DNA of 64,000 nucleotides, from positions 1 through 64,000 of the forward strand of contig JAEUWP010000061.1 in the NCBI GenBank assembly GCA_018524725.1, read 5' to 3'. The position numbers and the translations under genes were made by a program. This stretch comes from Podaxis mareebaensis (lineage: Eukaryota > Basidiomycota > Agaricomycetes > Agaricales > Agaricaceae). The notes under the pieces are model-generated. The model ran no database searches, had not been told where the DNA came from, and saw only the letters and a list, made by a program, of their open reading frames with translations. Position 1 is the stretch's first letter. Each line of letters opens with the position of its first letter. Of the stretch, positions 34,176-45,381 are shown piece by piece.

Positions 34176-36797
34176 ATGCAATCCAACATCCAACCAGACC
34201 CTCTCCTTCCCTTCGCTAACACCCGTACAACAAGCCTCCGCAGAGCGTGGGGCCTCTTCATAAAACACGTCCGACCTTCCCGGCTCATCCACGAAGACGA
34301 AGGCGTCCGTGGTCCCCTCTGGTTCGGAGCCGACCCATCCACAGGTCCTCTCCACATATTCGCAAATATCCTCCGTCTCTTGCTCGCTATTATGTTCGCC
34401 CCCATGTGGATGTGGTTACCGGCCCGTACAACAGAGTTCATCAAATACTTATTTGGTGCCGTTTTGTGGCCTGGTGAGTGGCCACAGGCGCCTGAAGCGA
34501 TGATCCTCGAACCTCCCGGAGGCCTTGTACTTGTACCTGGAGAGAAGAAACAAGGCGGGGAGTATGCTGTGACTGGATACGGATTTAAACCGCGCTGGTT
34601 GTTGGAAGTTCAATTTCTTGGGTCGAAGATCGTATCTCAGCGACAGGTTCGCTACGAATCTCGGGAGTCACAGGAAGAAGCCAAAGTAGATCGCGCATTG
34701 AAAAAACGGGTTCAAGAGGCTGGGTATACGGCTATTTGCTACGCGATGGAGAGTGCTGAATATCTCTTTAATGAAACTGGTGGCCGGCTAGATCCACAAC
34801 CAGAGATTTCTGGAGATGGTAATCGGAAATACAACTCCCGAAATCAAAGGAAGATCTCACAGGCTTTGTTGGAAGAGTACGCTAGGGCTCGGCTGGCGGG
34901 TAACAGAGGCAAGACAGACGGCGTGGAGTTCATCTGGATGGAAGGGTTTTGTCTTTCCGATGATGCGGTGGCGAGCGAGGCAGAGGCGGAGAGGCAGAGG
35001 AATCTGGAGATTGGACTGGCCGCGGATATATTCCGTGGTGCGAGGAGGGTTGTGGTCTTCTGCCATGTTATCGACTGCGATCATGCAGGTGTCGGGTGCC
35101 CGTGGGGGAATCGTCTCTTCGCCCTTGGCGAGATCTTGAACGCGGAAAAGGTCCTCCGCCTGACGAGAACGTACGCGTCAGGGGAGAACCCCAACGGACT
35201 CACCAGCACCATCGCCTCTAGATCCGGTCGTGAATTCCGCGAGGATATGCAAGCTCGGGCGGCAGAGGCCAAGATGTGGCATCTCTACAATATCATGCAG
35301 CACACTACCAACTCTGGCGGCGTCTCTTGGCAGTCCGCAATTCACTCTCTCGTCGTTGAGGCACTCCGGCGAGTCGAGGAGGATAACTTCGCCTCCCATA
35401 GACTCCTAGGAAAGGCTTTGAACGGTTTGCTGCCACGGAGGTCTCAATTGGCAGACTTAAATGGCGTCAATGGTTGGGCAGATTTGGCGTGGCTGTTGGA
35501 ATTGAATCAGGGGTACTATAACGCCGCACTCCTCACTTCTGTGTGCAAGCTCGCCGATCCGGACGTTGATGGGTATAGGTGGTGGGGTAAACCGATCATT
35601 CCTAAGGAAGGGCGCGAGAGACTTGAACCACTCTCCACCGCCATCCCGGTCAAACTTCGTGACGAACTTACGAACTCCACCATTCCTATTCTCTCACTCA
35701 CCGACGCCAAGACGATCGAGCTGGACCATATGCTTGAACGGGACTCCGCCGCCCTGGAACGTCAACCGGAAATGAGGAGTTTGAGGTTTTGGGGACTCGT
35801 CACATGGTGGTTCCTCGCCATTCTCGGATTCATTCTGTCAGCCGCTATTGGGGGTGCAGGCATCCTCATCTACTGGGCTGCGAGCGTGCTATATGTCAGC
35901 CTTCAGCTGATGGTTGGCACGATATACGTGCGAAAGGACAAATGGATCGTGATCGAGGACCACAAGGCTCCAGGTCGCGATGCCTACCGATACCTTCAGT
36001 CCAAGGACCCGAGCTACACGATGGCAGTGGAATGGGGTACCCGCCAACTCGTTCCAAAGTGGGACGTTCCTCATGTGATGGAGCCGAGTTTAGGTCCTCG
36101 ACAAACAGTGCATCCCTATCCAGCAACGCTAATCGACCTTCGCACTGGATTAATCATCCGGACACTAGTGACAACCCGACCTAATGATATGGTCGTACTC
36201 GCGATGCATGGAAATGGGGTTACTTGTATGCTTCTGGACCGAGACAAGGATGCGCAGATGGTGACTATTTCTGTCAAAGTGGGCATGGCAAATCTGCCGC
36301 CTTATGCCCTGGCGCAGAGCCAGCCATGTGGGAGTGTGTACGTTGGTGGTAGTCCATTCAGGGAGGTCATTCCCCCCCTTCCATTCTTCAGGTGGATGTA
36401 TAGGATGATTATAGGGGAGAGCCCGGAGGAGGTGAGGAAACATTTGCCTGCCATTCGTGCACAGGCCGCGAAGGTGGCGGCTAAGGAGTTGAAGGAGGGG
36501 TTGGATGACCATGGGTTACAGGAAATCTCACCAGATCTTGGACCGGCACTGACCGAAACCGCCAGCATCGCTTCCACAGCGCCCATCGCGCGAACTCATG
36601 CCCGTGGGTATAGGATAGACGTTAATCCTTTCGAGACGACTGCCACCACCGACCCCCCTTCCAAACACGAACCTGAACCTGATCTCCAAGAGAGCCATGC
36701 TGAGGTTTCCGATCTACCAGAAAGGCCTTTCCGGTATCGCGGCAGGCCCAACCTGCAATGGTTTCCAGAAAGGAGGGGTATAGAGAATGTGGTCTAA
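34176..36797 (+). CDS. HET-like membrane protein, copy 1
   Basis: Intronless 873-residue protein. Residues about 183-300 resemble a degenerate HET domain: GYTAICYAMESAEYLF, EFIWMEGFCLSDD, then QRNLEIGLAADIFRGARRVV. HET domains read Y-A-L-S-Y-x-W-G, then WIDxLCIxQ, then a Met/Ile-x-x-IYxxA helix; the second and third blocks fit better than the first, which lacks WG. Hydrophobic segments lie at about 59-80 and 541-585 (FLAILGFILSAAIGGAGILI), suggesting membrane anchoring. Conserved Cys/His residues (FCHVIDCDHAGVGCPWGNR) follow the HET block. The C-terminal 120 residues are polar. HET proteins act in allorecognition and cell death in ascomycetes, but that role is not shown here. A paralogue follows in tandem. 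DUF-type membrane protein of unknown function is the alternative. Confidence 0.62.
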   Translation: MQSNIQPDPLLPFANTRTTSLRRAWGLFIKHVRPSRLIHEDEGVRGPLWFGADPSTGPLHIFANILRLLLAIMFAPMWMWLPARTTEFIKYLFGAVLWPGEWPQAPEAMILEPPGGLVLVPGEKKQGGEYAVTGYGFKPRWLLEVQFLGSKIVSQRQVRYESRESQEEAKVDRALKKRVQEAGYTAICYAMESAEYLFNETGGRLDPQPEISGDGNRKYNSRNQRKISQALLEEYARARLAGNRGKTDGVEFIWMEGFCLSDDAVASEAEAERQRNLEIGLAADIFRGARRVVVFCHVIDCDHAGVGCPWGNRLFALGEILNAEKVLRLTRTYASGENPNGLTSTIASRSGREFREDMQARAAEAKMWHLYNIMQHTTNSGGVSWQSAIHSLVVEALRRVEEDNFASHRLLGKALNGLLPRRSQLADLNGVNGWADLAWLLELNQGYYNAALLTSVCKLADPDVDGYRWWGKPIIPKEGRERLEPLSTAIPVKLRDELTNSTIPILSLTDAKTIELDHMLERDSAALERQPEMRSLRFWGLVTWWFLAILGFILSAAIGGAGILIYWAASVLYVSLQLMVGTIYVRKDKWIVIEDHKAPGRDAYRYLQSKDPSYTMAVEWGTRQLVPKWDVPHVMEPSLGPRQTVHPYPATLIDLRTGLIIRTLVTTRPNDMVVLAMHGNGVTCMLLDRDKDAQMVTISVKVGMANLPPYALAQSQPCGSVYVGGSPFREVIPPLPFFRWMYRMIIGESPEEVRKHLPAIRAQAAKVAAKELKEGLDDHGLQEISPDLGPALTETASIASTAPIARTHARGYRIDVNPFETTATTDPPSKHEPEPDLQESHAEVSDLPERPFRYRGRPNLQWFPERRGIENVV

Positions 36798-37978
36798 TTT
36801 CGTTGCGTTCGATGTAATCTTGATATCGTTCCTTGTATCTGTGTCCTGTTTAACCAGTAATCAACAATCCAAGTAATATTATCAGCTCCCGATACTTCTG
36901 CCCATGATCTACTACGCAAACACCTTGGCGTACTATTCAGTAACATAGAGGTCTCGCATCAGATTTCAAGCAGTCTCGTGCGATCTTGGCGATAACAACG
37001 AAGCTCTTGATTGTAATAGGTCTCTACGATTATTATCATTGACTTTCAAAGGCGACAGGTTCTTGATCTAATCGCTGTCGTGGATGTCTCTGACATGAGT
37101 GAGCCCTCCCACAGCCTCTTTTGATAAGCGAGGGATGAAGAAGCCCCACCCGACAACGACGGTATCATCGTCAGCCTCAGTTCTTTCATCCGTGTGGATC
37201 ATTGGTGTCCAAAACCCAAAATCTCACATGTCGCCCAAGATGGAAGCACACTCAAACAATTCTTCCAGGGGTAGCCGTATCCAGCTTCGAAATATTATCA
37301 CCAGAGACAGACCAGGATGAAAGTGCCCCCTGGGGTTTTGAAAGCGTGAAGATCCAATATAAATCTCACGTGTTCGAAATCCATGGTAAGGACCTTCGGC
37401 GAGACTTCTTAATTCGGATTCGCCACTGGTGTATGTAGGGTGACTATGCCGTATATCCCCTATCTCGGAAGTGCATACATCATCCTTTTGCGACGGCAGA
37501 TTGATACTCACTTCCCACAGTCGAGGAAAGAATGCGGTTATCCCTGATGAGAGGCCACAACGTCAAGGACTGCCAAGTAATAAGACATCGTTCAAAAAAC
37601 ATTTAGTACGAAATTGTTCGGAGTGTGAAAACATATCTGTAGGGTGGCTTCTGCTGCTACAACCTCCCCTCCTTCGGCTAAGGCAAACAATCTGTAATCT
37701 ATGTTGGAGTTGAGAATTAGTTTCATCTTACGTTCTTCTCTGTTTCAAATAAACAGTTGGCAGTCCCAATCACTGCGAAGGCAATCTTGGCTTCAACCCA
37801 AGCCAGGAGAAAAGATTACATATAAAACAGGCAACTACTTATAAACTATCCCCAGATTCCTGTCTCTATCATTAGTCAATACAAACCCCCAGTCGTAAGG
37901 TAAGTTATCGCGTCCAGTACCAATCTCCTCAACAGTGGCTAATCTAAGCCACAGGCCTTCCTAGACACTTCTACCGAT
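36798..37978. other. Spacer between the HET-like paralogues
   Basis: About 1.2 kb. No coding exon is supported. It should carry the terminator of copy 1 and the promoter of copy 2. Confidence 0.5.
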
Positions 37979-40567
37979 ATGCAATCGTCATTTCGCGATC
38001 CTTTACTCCCTCTCGCCGAGATGCGGACGACGAGTCTCCGAAAGTCTTGGAGCATTGTCACTTCCCGCTCCAGTTTGCGACGTCTATTTAAAGAGGACCC
38101 CGACGTCATGAGTCCTCTTTGGTTCGGCGAAAAGCCTTCAAGCCCTTTGCACATTCCCGCTAACATCCTTCGCGTCTTGATTGCACTCGTTTTGGCCTTT
38201 GCATGGACCAGAACGCGTTTCCCAGATCTAAGAATAATGAGGAATCTTTTCAAAGGGTTTTCTTGGAGTCGCGAATGGCCGCAGACGCCTGATGCGATGC
38301 TCGTGGAGGTACCAAGGCCAGGTGCCGATACCAAAATTGGAGAGTATGCGGTGACGGGGTATAAGCCCAGGTGGCTACTGGAAGTGCACTTCGAAGGCTC
38401 AAAAATTGCGGCTCAACGCCAAGTCCGTTATGAACATAGGAATTCCGGATCGTCCTCTGACCACATCGTGCTCGGCTTGGAGGGCCGCGAACTACATGCA
38501 CGCATTCAGGAGGAGGGGTATATCGCTATCAGCTATGCTATGCAGAGTGCTGAGCGGTTGGCCTCCGAGTCTGGACTGGTATTCAACGCCCAACCGCCTA
38601 ACTCCACGCGGAAGTATAGCCTGAAGGATCGCCGGAGGATCGCTCAGACATTATTGGACGAGTATGCCAAGGCGCGGAGGACGATGAAGGGCAAATCTGA
38701 CGGATACGAATACATCTGGCTCGATGAGTTTTGCCTCTCGGGTGATTCGGCTCTGGAGGGGGAGGACGTCGAGAAGCAGAGGCATATGGAGCTCGGCCAG
38801 CTCGCAGATATCTTTAGAGGCGCAAGGAAAGTGGTCGTCTTCTGTCATGTCATCGACTGTGATCATACAGGCGTTGACTGTCCGTGGGGAAATCGCCTGT
38901 TCACTCTCGGCGAGATCTTAAACACCCCCAAGGTCCTTCGCATGACAAGGGTTCAAAAGTCAAAGTCAAGTGACGGGGATGCCAAGCCTGTTAGTGTCAT
39001 GGTCGCTCTCTCTGGTCAGGAGTTTCGCATGGACATGCAGGCTCGTGCCGCGGAGGTCAAGATGTGGCATCTATACAACATCATGCAGCACGCCACAAAC
39101 TCTGGTACTGTCACCTGGCAATCTGCCATCCATTCTCTTGTCGTCGAAGCCGTCCGCCGAGATGAGGCGGCGGAGTTTCATGCGCATAACTTGCTGGGCA
39201 AGGCGCTGAATGGACTTTTGCCTCGACGATCCCAGATCGCCGATCTTCACGGGGTCAGTGGATGGGCCGATTTGGCATGGTTGTTAGAGTTGAATCAAGG
39301 CTACTATAACGCTGCCATGCTTGCTGCGGTATGCAAACTTGCGGATCCCGAGGTTGATGGATATAGATGGTGGGGGAAACCTATTGCACCCCGAGAAGGG
39401 TGTGAACGACTTGAGCCGCTGGCCACAGCAATACCGATACGGTTCCGCGACTATGACGCAAACACTTCTACTCCTGTGCTCTGTCTCGTGGGACCGAAAT
39501 CTGTTGAGCTCGACCATATGTTACAGCGTGACTCTGGAGGTTTGGATTATCATCCCGAGATGAGGAGCCTGAAATGGTGGGGTAATCTGACATCGTGGAT
39601 CCTCGCTATCATTGGCCTGGCGGTAATGTCTGTCAACCCCACGGTCGGTTTCGTTATGGCCTTCTTTATCTCACATATGTTCTACGCCATTCTTCAACTG
39701 CTGGTCGGTACGATCTACATCGAGAAGAACTCGGTTATCGTCATCGAAGACCACAAAGTCCCAAATCGCGATGCCTATGGTTACATTAAATCCAAGGATC
39801 CCAGCTTCTCGCAGGCGGTAGAATGGGGTTCGCGGCAGCTCATTCCGCAGTGGGACGTTCCCCATCTGCTCGAACCGAGCGCCCCGGGACAGCCGATTAA
39901 ACCGTATCCGGTCACTATAGTCGATCTTGGGACAGGCGTGTTTACCAAAGCGCTAGTAACGAGCCGTCCCAACGATATGGTCGTCCTTGCTGTTCATGGG
40001 AGTGGGATCACTACTATACTCATTGACAGGGCCAAGGATTCGCCATCCGCAACGATCTCGGTGAAAGTGGGCATGGCAAATCTCCCGCCTTTCGTGCTCG
40101 CGCACGCGCAGGACTCTGGAAGTGTATATGTCGGAGGCGGCCCTTGTAGGCATAGACCGGACCCTGTTCCATTCATGAGGAAATTTTGGAGAACAGTGAC
40201 GGGAGAGGATCCGGGAGAGACGAAGCAGCATTTACCGGCGCCCCTTCTTTCCAGGCTCAACAAAGGAGCCGACGAGGCACCCTCTGAGAAGGACGAAATG
40301 AAAGATATCTCTTCGCAGTCGACTTTTATAGACTTTGAGGAATCCCTCGCCCACACATCTTCCAGGACTCCGATCCTGCCCAGTCATGATCGCCCATACA
40401 TAGAGGCCCGTGATAGCTCAGCCGCAAGCATGACCACTCTCTACTCTCATAATGTTTCAGAGAGCCAGACGGATTTGGGTACTCTCCCGCATGCAGCCCC
40501 TCAGTATCACGAGACGGACGCTCGATGGGCACCACTGAGGAGGATCGTAGCAGACAATGGAAGATAG
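37979..40567 (+). CDS. HET-like membrane protein, copy 2
   Basis: Intronless 862-residue tandem paralogue of the preceding gene, alignable along its whole length. It starts MQSSFRDPLLPLAEMRTTSL. HET-like blocks: GYIAISYAMQSAERLA, EYIWLDEFCLSGDS (closer to the HET consensus WIDxxCI than copy 1) and RHMELGQLADIFRGARKVVV, then FCHVIDCDHTGVDCPWGNR. Long identical stretches include MWHLYNIMQHATNSG, GKALNGLLPRRSQ and LLELNQGYYNAAML. Hydrophobic segments lie near residues 60-80 and 540-585. Identity falls after about residue 770, in the polar tails (copy 2 is Ser-rich). No intron and conserved length indicate duplication of an already intronless gene. Function as for copy 1. Confidence 0.62.
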   Translation: MQSSFRDPLLPLAEMRTTSLRKSWSIVTSRSSLRRLFKEDPDVMSPLWFGEKPSSPLHIPANILRVLIALVLAFAWTRTRFPDLRIMRNLFKGFSWSREWPQTPDAMLVEVPRPGADTKIGEYAVTGYKPRWLLEVHFEGSKIAAQRQVRYEHRNSGSSSDHIVLGLEGRELHARIQEEGYIAISYAMQSAERLASESGLVFNAQPPNSTRKYSLKDRRRIAQTLLDEYAKARRTMKGKSDGYEYIWLDEFCLSGDSALEGEDVEKQRHMELGQLADIFRGARKVVVFCHVIDCDHTGVDCPWGNRLFTLGEILNTPKVLRMTRVQKSKSSDGDAKPVSVMVALSGQEFRMDMQARAAEVKMWHLYNIMQHATNSGTVTWQSAIHSLVVEAVRRDEAAEFHAHNLLGKALNGLLPRRSQIADLHGVSGWADLAWLLELNQGYYNAAMLAAVCKLADPEVDGYRWWGKPIAPREGCERLEPLATAIPIRFRDYDANTSTPVLCLVGPKSVELDHMLQRDSGGLDYHPEMRSLKWWGNLTSWILAIIGLAVMSVNPTVGFVMAFFISHMFYAILQLLVGTIYIEKNSVIVIEDHKVPNRDAYGYIKSKDPSFSQAVEWGSRQLIPQWDVPHLLEPSAPGQPIKPYPVTIVDLGTGVFTKALVTSRPNDMVVLAVHGSGITTILIDRAKDSPSATISVKVGMANLPPFVLAHAQDSGSVYVGGGPCRHRPDPVPFMRKFWRTVTGEDPGETKQHLPAPLLSRLNKGADEAPSEKDEMKDISSQSTFIDFEESLAHTSSRTPILPSHDRPYIEARDSSAASMTTLYSHNVSESQTDLGTLPHAAPQYHETDARWAPLRRIVADNGR

Positions 40568-40774
40568 GTCGGGGTGTGCATATTGTTGTTATCACGTATG
40601 CTACCTGTAAGTATTGTACTTAGATTACTTAGAAGAATCTGTGGTGCGCTGATATGAATTAATATATCGCGGTCACGTGGTTGGGAAGTGACGGCAGGCA
40701 ACAGGTTACAGGGGCTAGGCTAGAAATGACGACAGGGACCAATATACTCTATAACTCTGACTCTACCTCGTCCC

Positions 40775-43700
40775 ATGCCTTCCATCCATAAAGCCAAAGA
40801 CATGGCTTCAGAGAAAGCCAAACGTCTCTCCGCTAGAATTCCCATCGCATCGCTCTCATCAGCACCTCCGCCATCGTCTGAACAATCTGGGCACGCGCCA
40901 CCACCGCACACCGCTGCGGATGGAACTGATTTGTCCATACCAGAGCCCTTGCAGAAGGGCACGGAGATGATTAAAATTTCAGAAAAAAAGCAGAGGAGAG
41001 TCGTATTCAGACTCGATCCCGACGAGGGACAGATTCTGTATAAATCGAGGAAGGGCGGTATCGGTGAGTGGCACACCCTCTCGCCCCTCTTCTTTTTGTG
41101 CTGACCGCCTCCAAGTTCCGATCGAATCTATCAAAGAAATTCGAACAGGCGTAAATACGTCATATTACCGCGTCCAGTTTTCTGCACCGGAAGACTGGGA
41201 ATCTCGCTGGTTGACTGTCATCTATATCGTTGATGGGACGTATAAAACACTCCATATGGTCGCTGATACTCGCGACGTGTTCAAACTTTGGGAGGTCGCC
41301 CTAAGGAAGCTGCACGCGATCAGACAAGGATTGATGACGGGACTCGGTAATGTCGATTTAAGGCAAACAGTCTGGGAGAGACAATATTGGAAAGGAGCGG
41401 ATGAGGAGGGGGACCACAAGCTGGACTTTGATGACGTGGAGAGGCTCTGCAAGAGGCTGAACATCAATTTAACAAAGCCCCAGCTAGAAAAGATATTCCA
41501 GGTGAGTTGTCGGTTTCTAGCCCTTCCTGAACCAACCAGCTGACAACCAAAAACATAGAAAGCCGACTCCCAAAGGCGCGGATATCTAGATTTTCAAGAT
41601 TTTCAAACCCTCATTAGGGATCTCAAATATCGTCCCGAACTGAACATGATATATGGGAGGATAGGGACCGCAACCGAGGGCAGAAAGCTCGACTTCGTGG
41701 CATTCAAGAAATTCATGACGGAAACCCAAAAGGTTCGTCTCTCTCTGGCGAGAATCTTGATAGTTTTTGAAGTACTACTCAGACATCTCTGCCGGATGAG
41801 AAACTCAAGTCTATCTTCATGACGTATACTCAATCGGAGAAATTCTCAGACGATATTTCCATGTCGCTCACTCAATTCTCCTCTTTCTTGCTTTCACCAG
41901 ACAATGCCGCCTTCTCCGAGCTTGGAATGCCTATTTGGCAAGATATGAGCCGGCCCTTGTCCGACTACTATATATCTTCGTCACACAACACTTATCTCGT
42001 CGGTCATCAATTAGTTGGCGTCAGCACGATCGAAGGCTATATTCGGGCGTTGCTCCACAGCTGCCGTAGCGTCGAGTGTATGTGTCCTTTTCCTTTTCAC
42101 TCTTCTTCTCTCATCGGCTAAACAGTGGACATATACGACGGTGATGACGAACCAATGATATACCATGGTAAAACGTTCACCTCCAAGGTCTCTCTTCGGG
42201 ACATCTGTCACGCTATCTCGAAGTATGCTTTCGTCACGTCTCCCTACCCTCTTTTAATATCTGCCGAAGTACATTGCGGACTCCGTCAACAAGAAAAGAT
42301 GGTGGACATTATGACAGAGATCTTCGGTGATACCCTCGTACAGGCTCCAGTAGAGAATCGGCCGAAGTTGGAAAAGCTCCCTAGCCCCGAAGAACTCAGA
42401 GGCAAAATCCTGCTAAAGGCGCGTCACAGCTGTTCCTGCTAAATGCCCGAGCCCTAAAACATCTACCCTCCAGGCCAAGAATCAGTATGTCGTCGCACAA
42501 CTCGCAGAGATCAAAGCGCAGCGCGAACAGGCCCATCAGGAGCGCCTCTCCTCAATCCTCGACTTCACGTCCTCCTCCGATTCATCAGACACGGAAAACA
42601 ATGGCGGCAATGGTGGTCTGCGTCAAGGACTCAAGTCCAAGTGGCGCAAGTTCCGTGGTAAGACGTCCTCCCCAGGTACCAGCCCACCCAACAACTCTAG
42701 CTCGGCCTCCCTCGAAAAGACCAAATCCAAGATGTCCTTCCGCCTCATCTCGCTTCTCGTTTACACTGTCGGTGTCAAATGCCACGGTGTAGGGCCTCAA
42801 GCTGGCATTGAATACCAGCCCGAGCACATATTCTCGTTATCCGAGAATGCTGTCAACCGGCTGATGAAAGCCAGTGGGGTGTTGCGGGAGCTAATTATGC
42901 ACACGCAGAAGAATCTCGTGAGGATTTATCCAAAGGGAACGAGGGTTAACTCGACGAATTATGAGCCGCATCGATACTGGGCTGCTGGCGCTCAGGTTGT
43001 AGCGATCAATTGGCAAACATTTGGTAAGTGCTCAATGCGGTTGTTGGAGATTGAGAGGGGTATGGTTAACGTAAAGTAGATTTGGGGTATACGATCAACC
43101 AAGCGATGTTCCAGCGGAATGGGAGGTGTGGGTATGTACTCAAGCCACTTGCGTTGAGGTCGGAAGGGGCGGAACTATTGAATAAGCACACGCGACACTT
43201 CTTCGACGTTACAGTGAGTTCACCGCTTTTCTATGAAATGCATTACTAACATGAATTCCTCAGATTATATCCGCTCAGCAGCTCCCTCGTCCCCGTGACA
43301 GCTCCGGCCAAGAAATCATTGGGAACTCCATCGTTGACCCCTACGTTGAAGTGACACTCCACATTCCGGACTGGACGACCTCGCCATTCCTTCCCTCCTC
43401 TCAGCCGTACAAGTACAAACCAGCGACGGATGCTAACCGCTCGTCTCTCTCAGCCTCTGGTGCCTCCACCACCTCCGCCGCCAGACGCGTGTCGCTCGAA
43501 ACCCGCGTTATCAAGAACAACGGGTTCAACCCAGTATGGCAAGAGAAGCTTTCAATCCCATTTGACTGCGTTGGTGGTCCGGAGGGTGGCATGCGTAATT
43601 TGATTTTTGTGGAGTTTGCGGTTAGGCAGGAAGGAAATAGTGACGACGACGAACCGATTGCGATTTATTGTGCGCCATTGGGGACTGTCGAGTTTGGTAC

Positions 43701-43840
43701 GTTATTTTTCAAAAGCTGGGCTTTTGAGTCCTGACGAATGACATTCAGGTTACCGCCATTTGCCATTGTATGATATGCAACTCTCGCAACATATGTTTTC
43801 GACGTTGTTCGTACAAATGGCGATACGTGACGTCGAGTGA
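40775..43840 (+). CDS. PLC1: Phosphoinositide-specific phospholipase C, copy A
   Basis: Hydrolyses PtdIns(4,5)P2 to IP3 and diacylglycerol at the plasma membrane. Domain order is delta-type: low-complexity N-terminus (1-57), PH domain (TEMIKISEKKQRRVVFRLDP), EF-hand region (YWKGADEEGDHKLDFDDVE, DSQRRGYLDFQDFQTLI), X domain, linker, Y domain and C2. Catalytic residues are visible: first His in YISSSHNTYLVGHQL, the Ca-binding ELDIYDG, second His in MIYHGKTFTSKV and Glu in ISAEVHCG. Y domain: FSLSENAVNRL, RIYPKGTRVNSTNYEPHRYW. C2: FDVTIISAQQLPRPR, IVDPYVEVTLHIPDW, TRVIKNNGFNPVW, ending RHLPLYDMQLSQHMFSTLF. About ten exons join to roughly 850 residues. One intron (42419-42473) seems to be GC-AG. 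A diverged paralogue lies at 58728-63066. Confidence 0.93.
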
Positions 43841-44865
43841 GGGGTTGCAGGAGGATAGCGGACCATGTGCATTACATTCTTACGGCATTATCGAACTACA
43901 ATTTTACCTATGTAGCGTCCGCGCGCTAACTCAAAGTCAAGCAAGCCCTAAAGCCACATCTCGTCCACAGACTATCCATAAGTGGAGACATTTTTCAAAG
44001 CTTACGCCAAGCAAGTCAAATACAGATGGTTGTGGCCCACGCCCTAACGAGCTCCGAGAACAATTCAGTTTGCACAAATCGCCCATCTCATGCTGGACTT
44101 CTATCGTCTTCTATAGAAAACACTCTCGATCGTCCCTGCCAGTCACTTCAACGTGGCATACTATCTTCAATCCATCGAATGAGGTCTACCTTTTTCGGTG
44201 GAGTGGACCTCCCGGCATTCAATATATATGGGCGATTGAAGCCGAGCGAGCGTAACACTGAATTGACGCGAAATGAAATAGACGGCGATCCAGAGGAGAG
44301 CGCGATCGATACCCGCGAAACATTCCACAATTTCCAGGGGAACTTCCAGTGTTCACAGATTGCGTCCCCGCACCGCATGAAAGATGTTCGTTATACGTGG
44401 GTTGCGGGGGCGAACCCTACGTCCTCAATGTGAATGCGGGTTGGGGCAAGAACCCCGTTTCAGATTCATGCCCCAAAACTCAAATCAGTTAGCGAATCGA
44501 GGAGAGATAGCCGAATTTGAGTTGCGACTTGAGACTACTTCGTGGAAGGTTCAGGAACGCTTTATCCTAGGATTTCTCATTTCTATCCATATTACTGAGA
44601 CCTGCCCCTCACATTCTGAGACATACGTACTCTCAGTTTCTTGTATCGCCCGTACGTCGCAATCAGGTGCAACACCCATAACCGCACTAGATGTACTGTT
44701 CTTCGCATCCCCTTGAGCGCGTAATAAGGTTGGACAATGGAAGATTGGGAGCCTTAGGTCATCGTCCAGCCGTACCGCACTTCGAAGAGCCTCTTGACAT
44801 CTCGAGTCATGGTTGAGGAATATTGAATTATCCCTTACGGTATCCTTCGCTGACTTTGAACTATA
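43841..44865. other. Region downstream of PLC copy A
   Basis: About 1 kb. Plus-strand open frames at 43770-44433 overlap the end of the PLC gene and show no domain. Nothing else is supported. Confidence 0.4.
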
Positions 44866-45377
44866 CACTGGGCTGGTGAGTCAATAAGGAACCTGTCTTA
44901 TTGAGTAATTATGTAATACTTATCTTGAATATGAACTGGGTAAGCTAGCTGGGCTATCAAAAGGTTATTGTGAAGAACCATTTGATATGCCATATGGAAT
45001 ATTGTGAGGCAAATTTGGAAATATTGGAAGGAATTTTGTAAAATACTTATAAAATCAGTTTAAAATACTCCATGTGGGTTATCAAAACATTTTTGAATAT
45101 CTTTCATCTGGAAACAGACTTATCATGTCATAATTGAAAATAAGTTTCAATAATGTAATGATAATCCTTTTGGGTTAGGGAAAACAGATTCTGTAAGTAT
45201 TTTACAAAATTTTATTTGATATCTCCAGAATTAACTCATGGTCTTACATATGGTTTATCAAATCATCTCTTATGATAACCTTTTAATAATACAGTGAGGT
45301 TATCATGTTCATGTTCATGTTATTGATTAGATAATTATTCAATAAGACAGCTGCCTTATTGACTCACCAGCCCAGTG
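44866..45377. mobile_element. 512-bp MITE, copy 2 (CACTG-ended, 4-bp TSD)
   Basis: Same element as at 32008-32519 in the same orientation and with exactly the same length. By eye only about five base differences separate the copies. It is flanked by TATA (44862-44865 and 45378-45381), a different 4-bp duplication from copy 1, so the two are independent insertions and not parts of one duplicated block. No coding capacity. Confidence 0.85.
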
Positions 45378-45381
45378 TATA

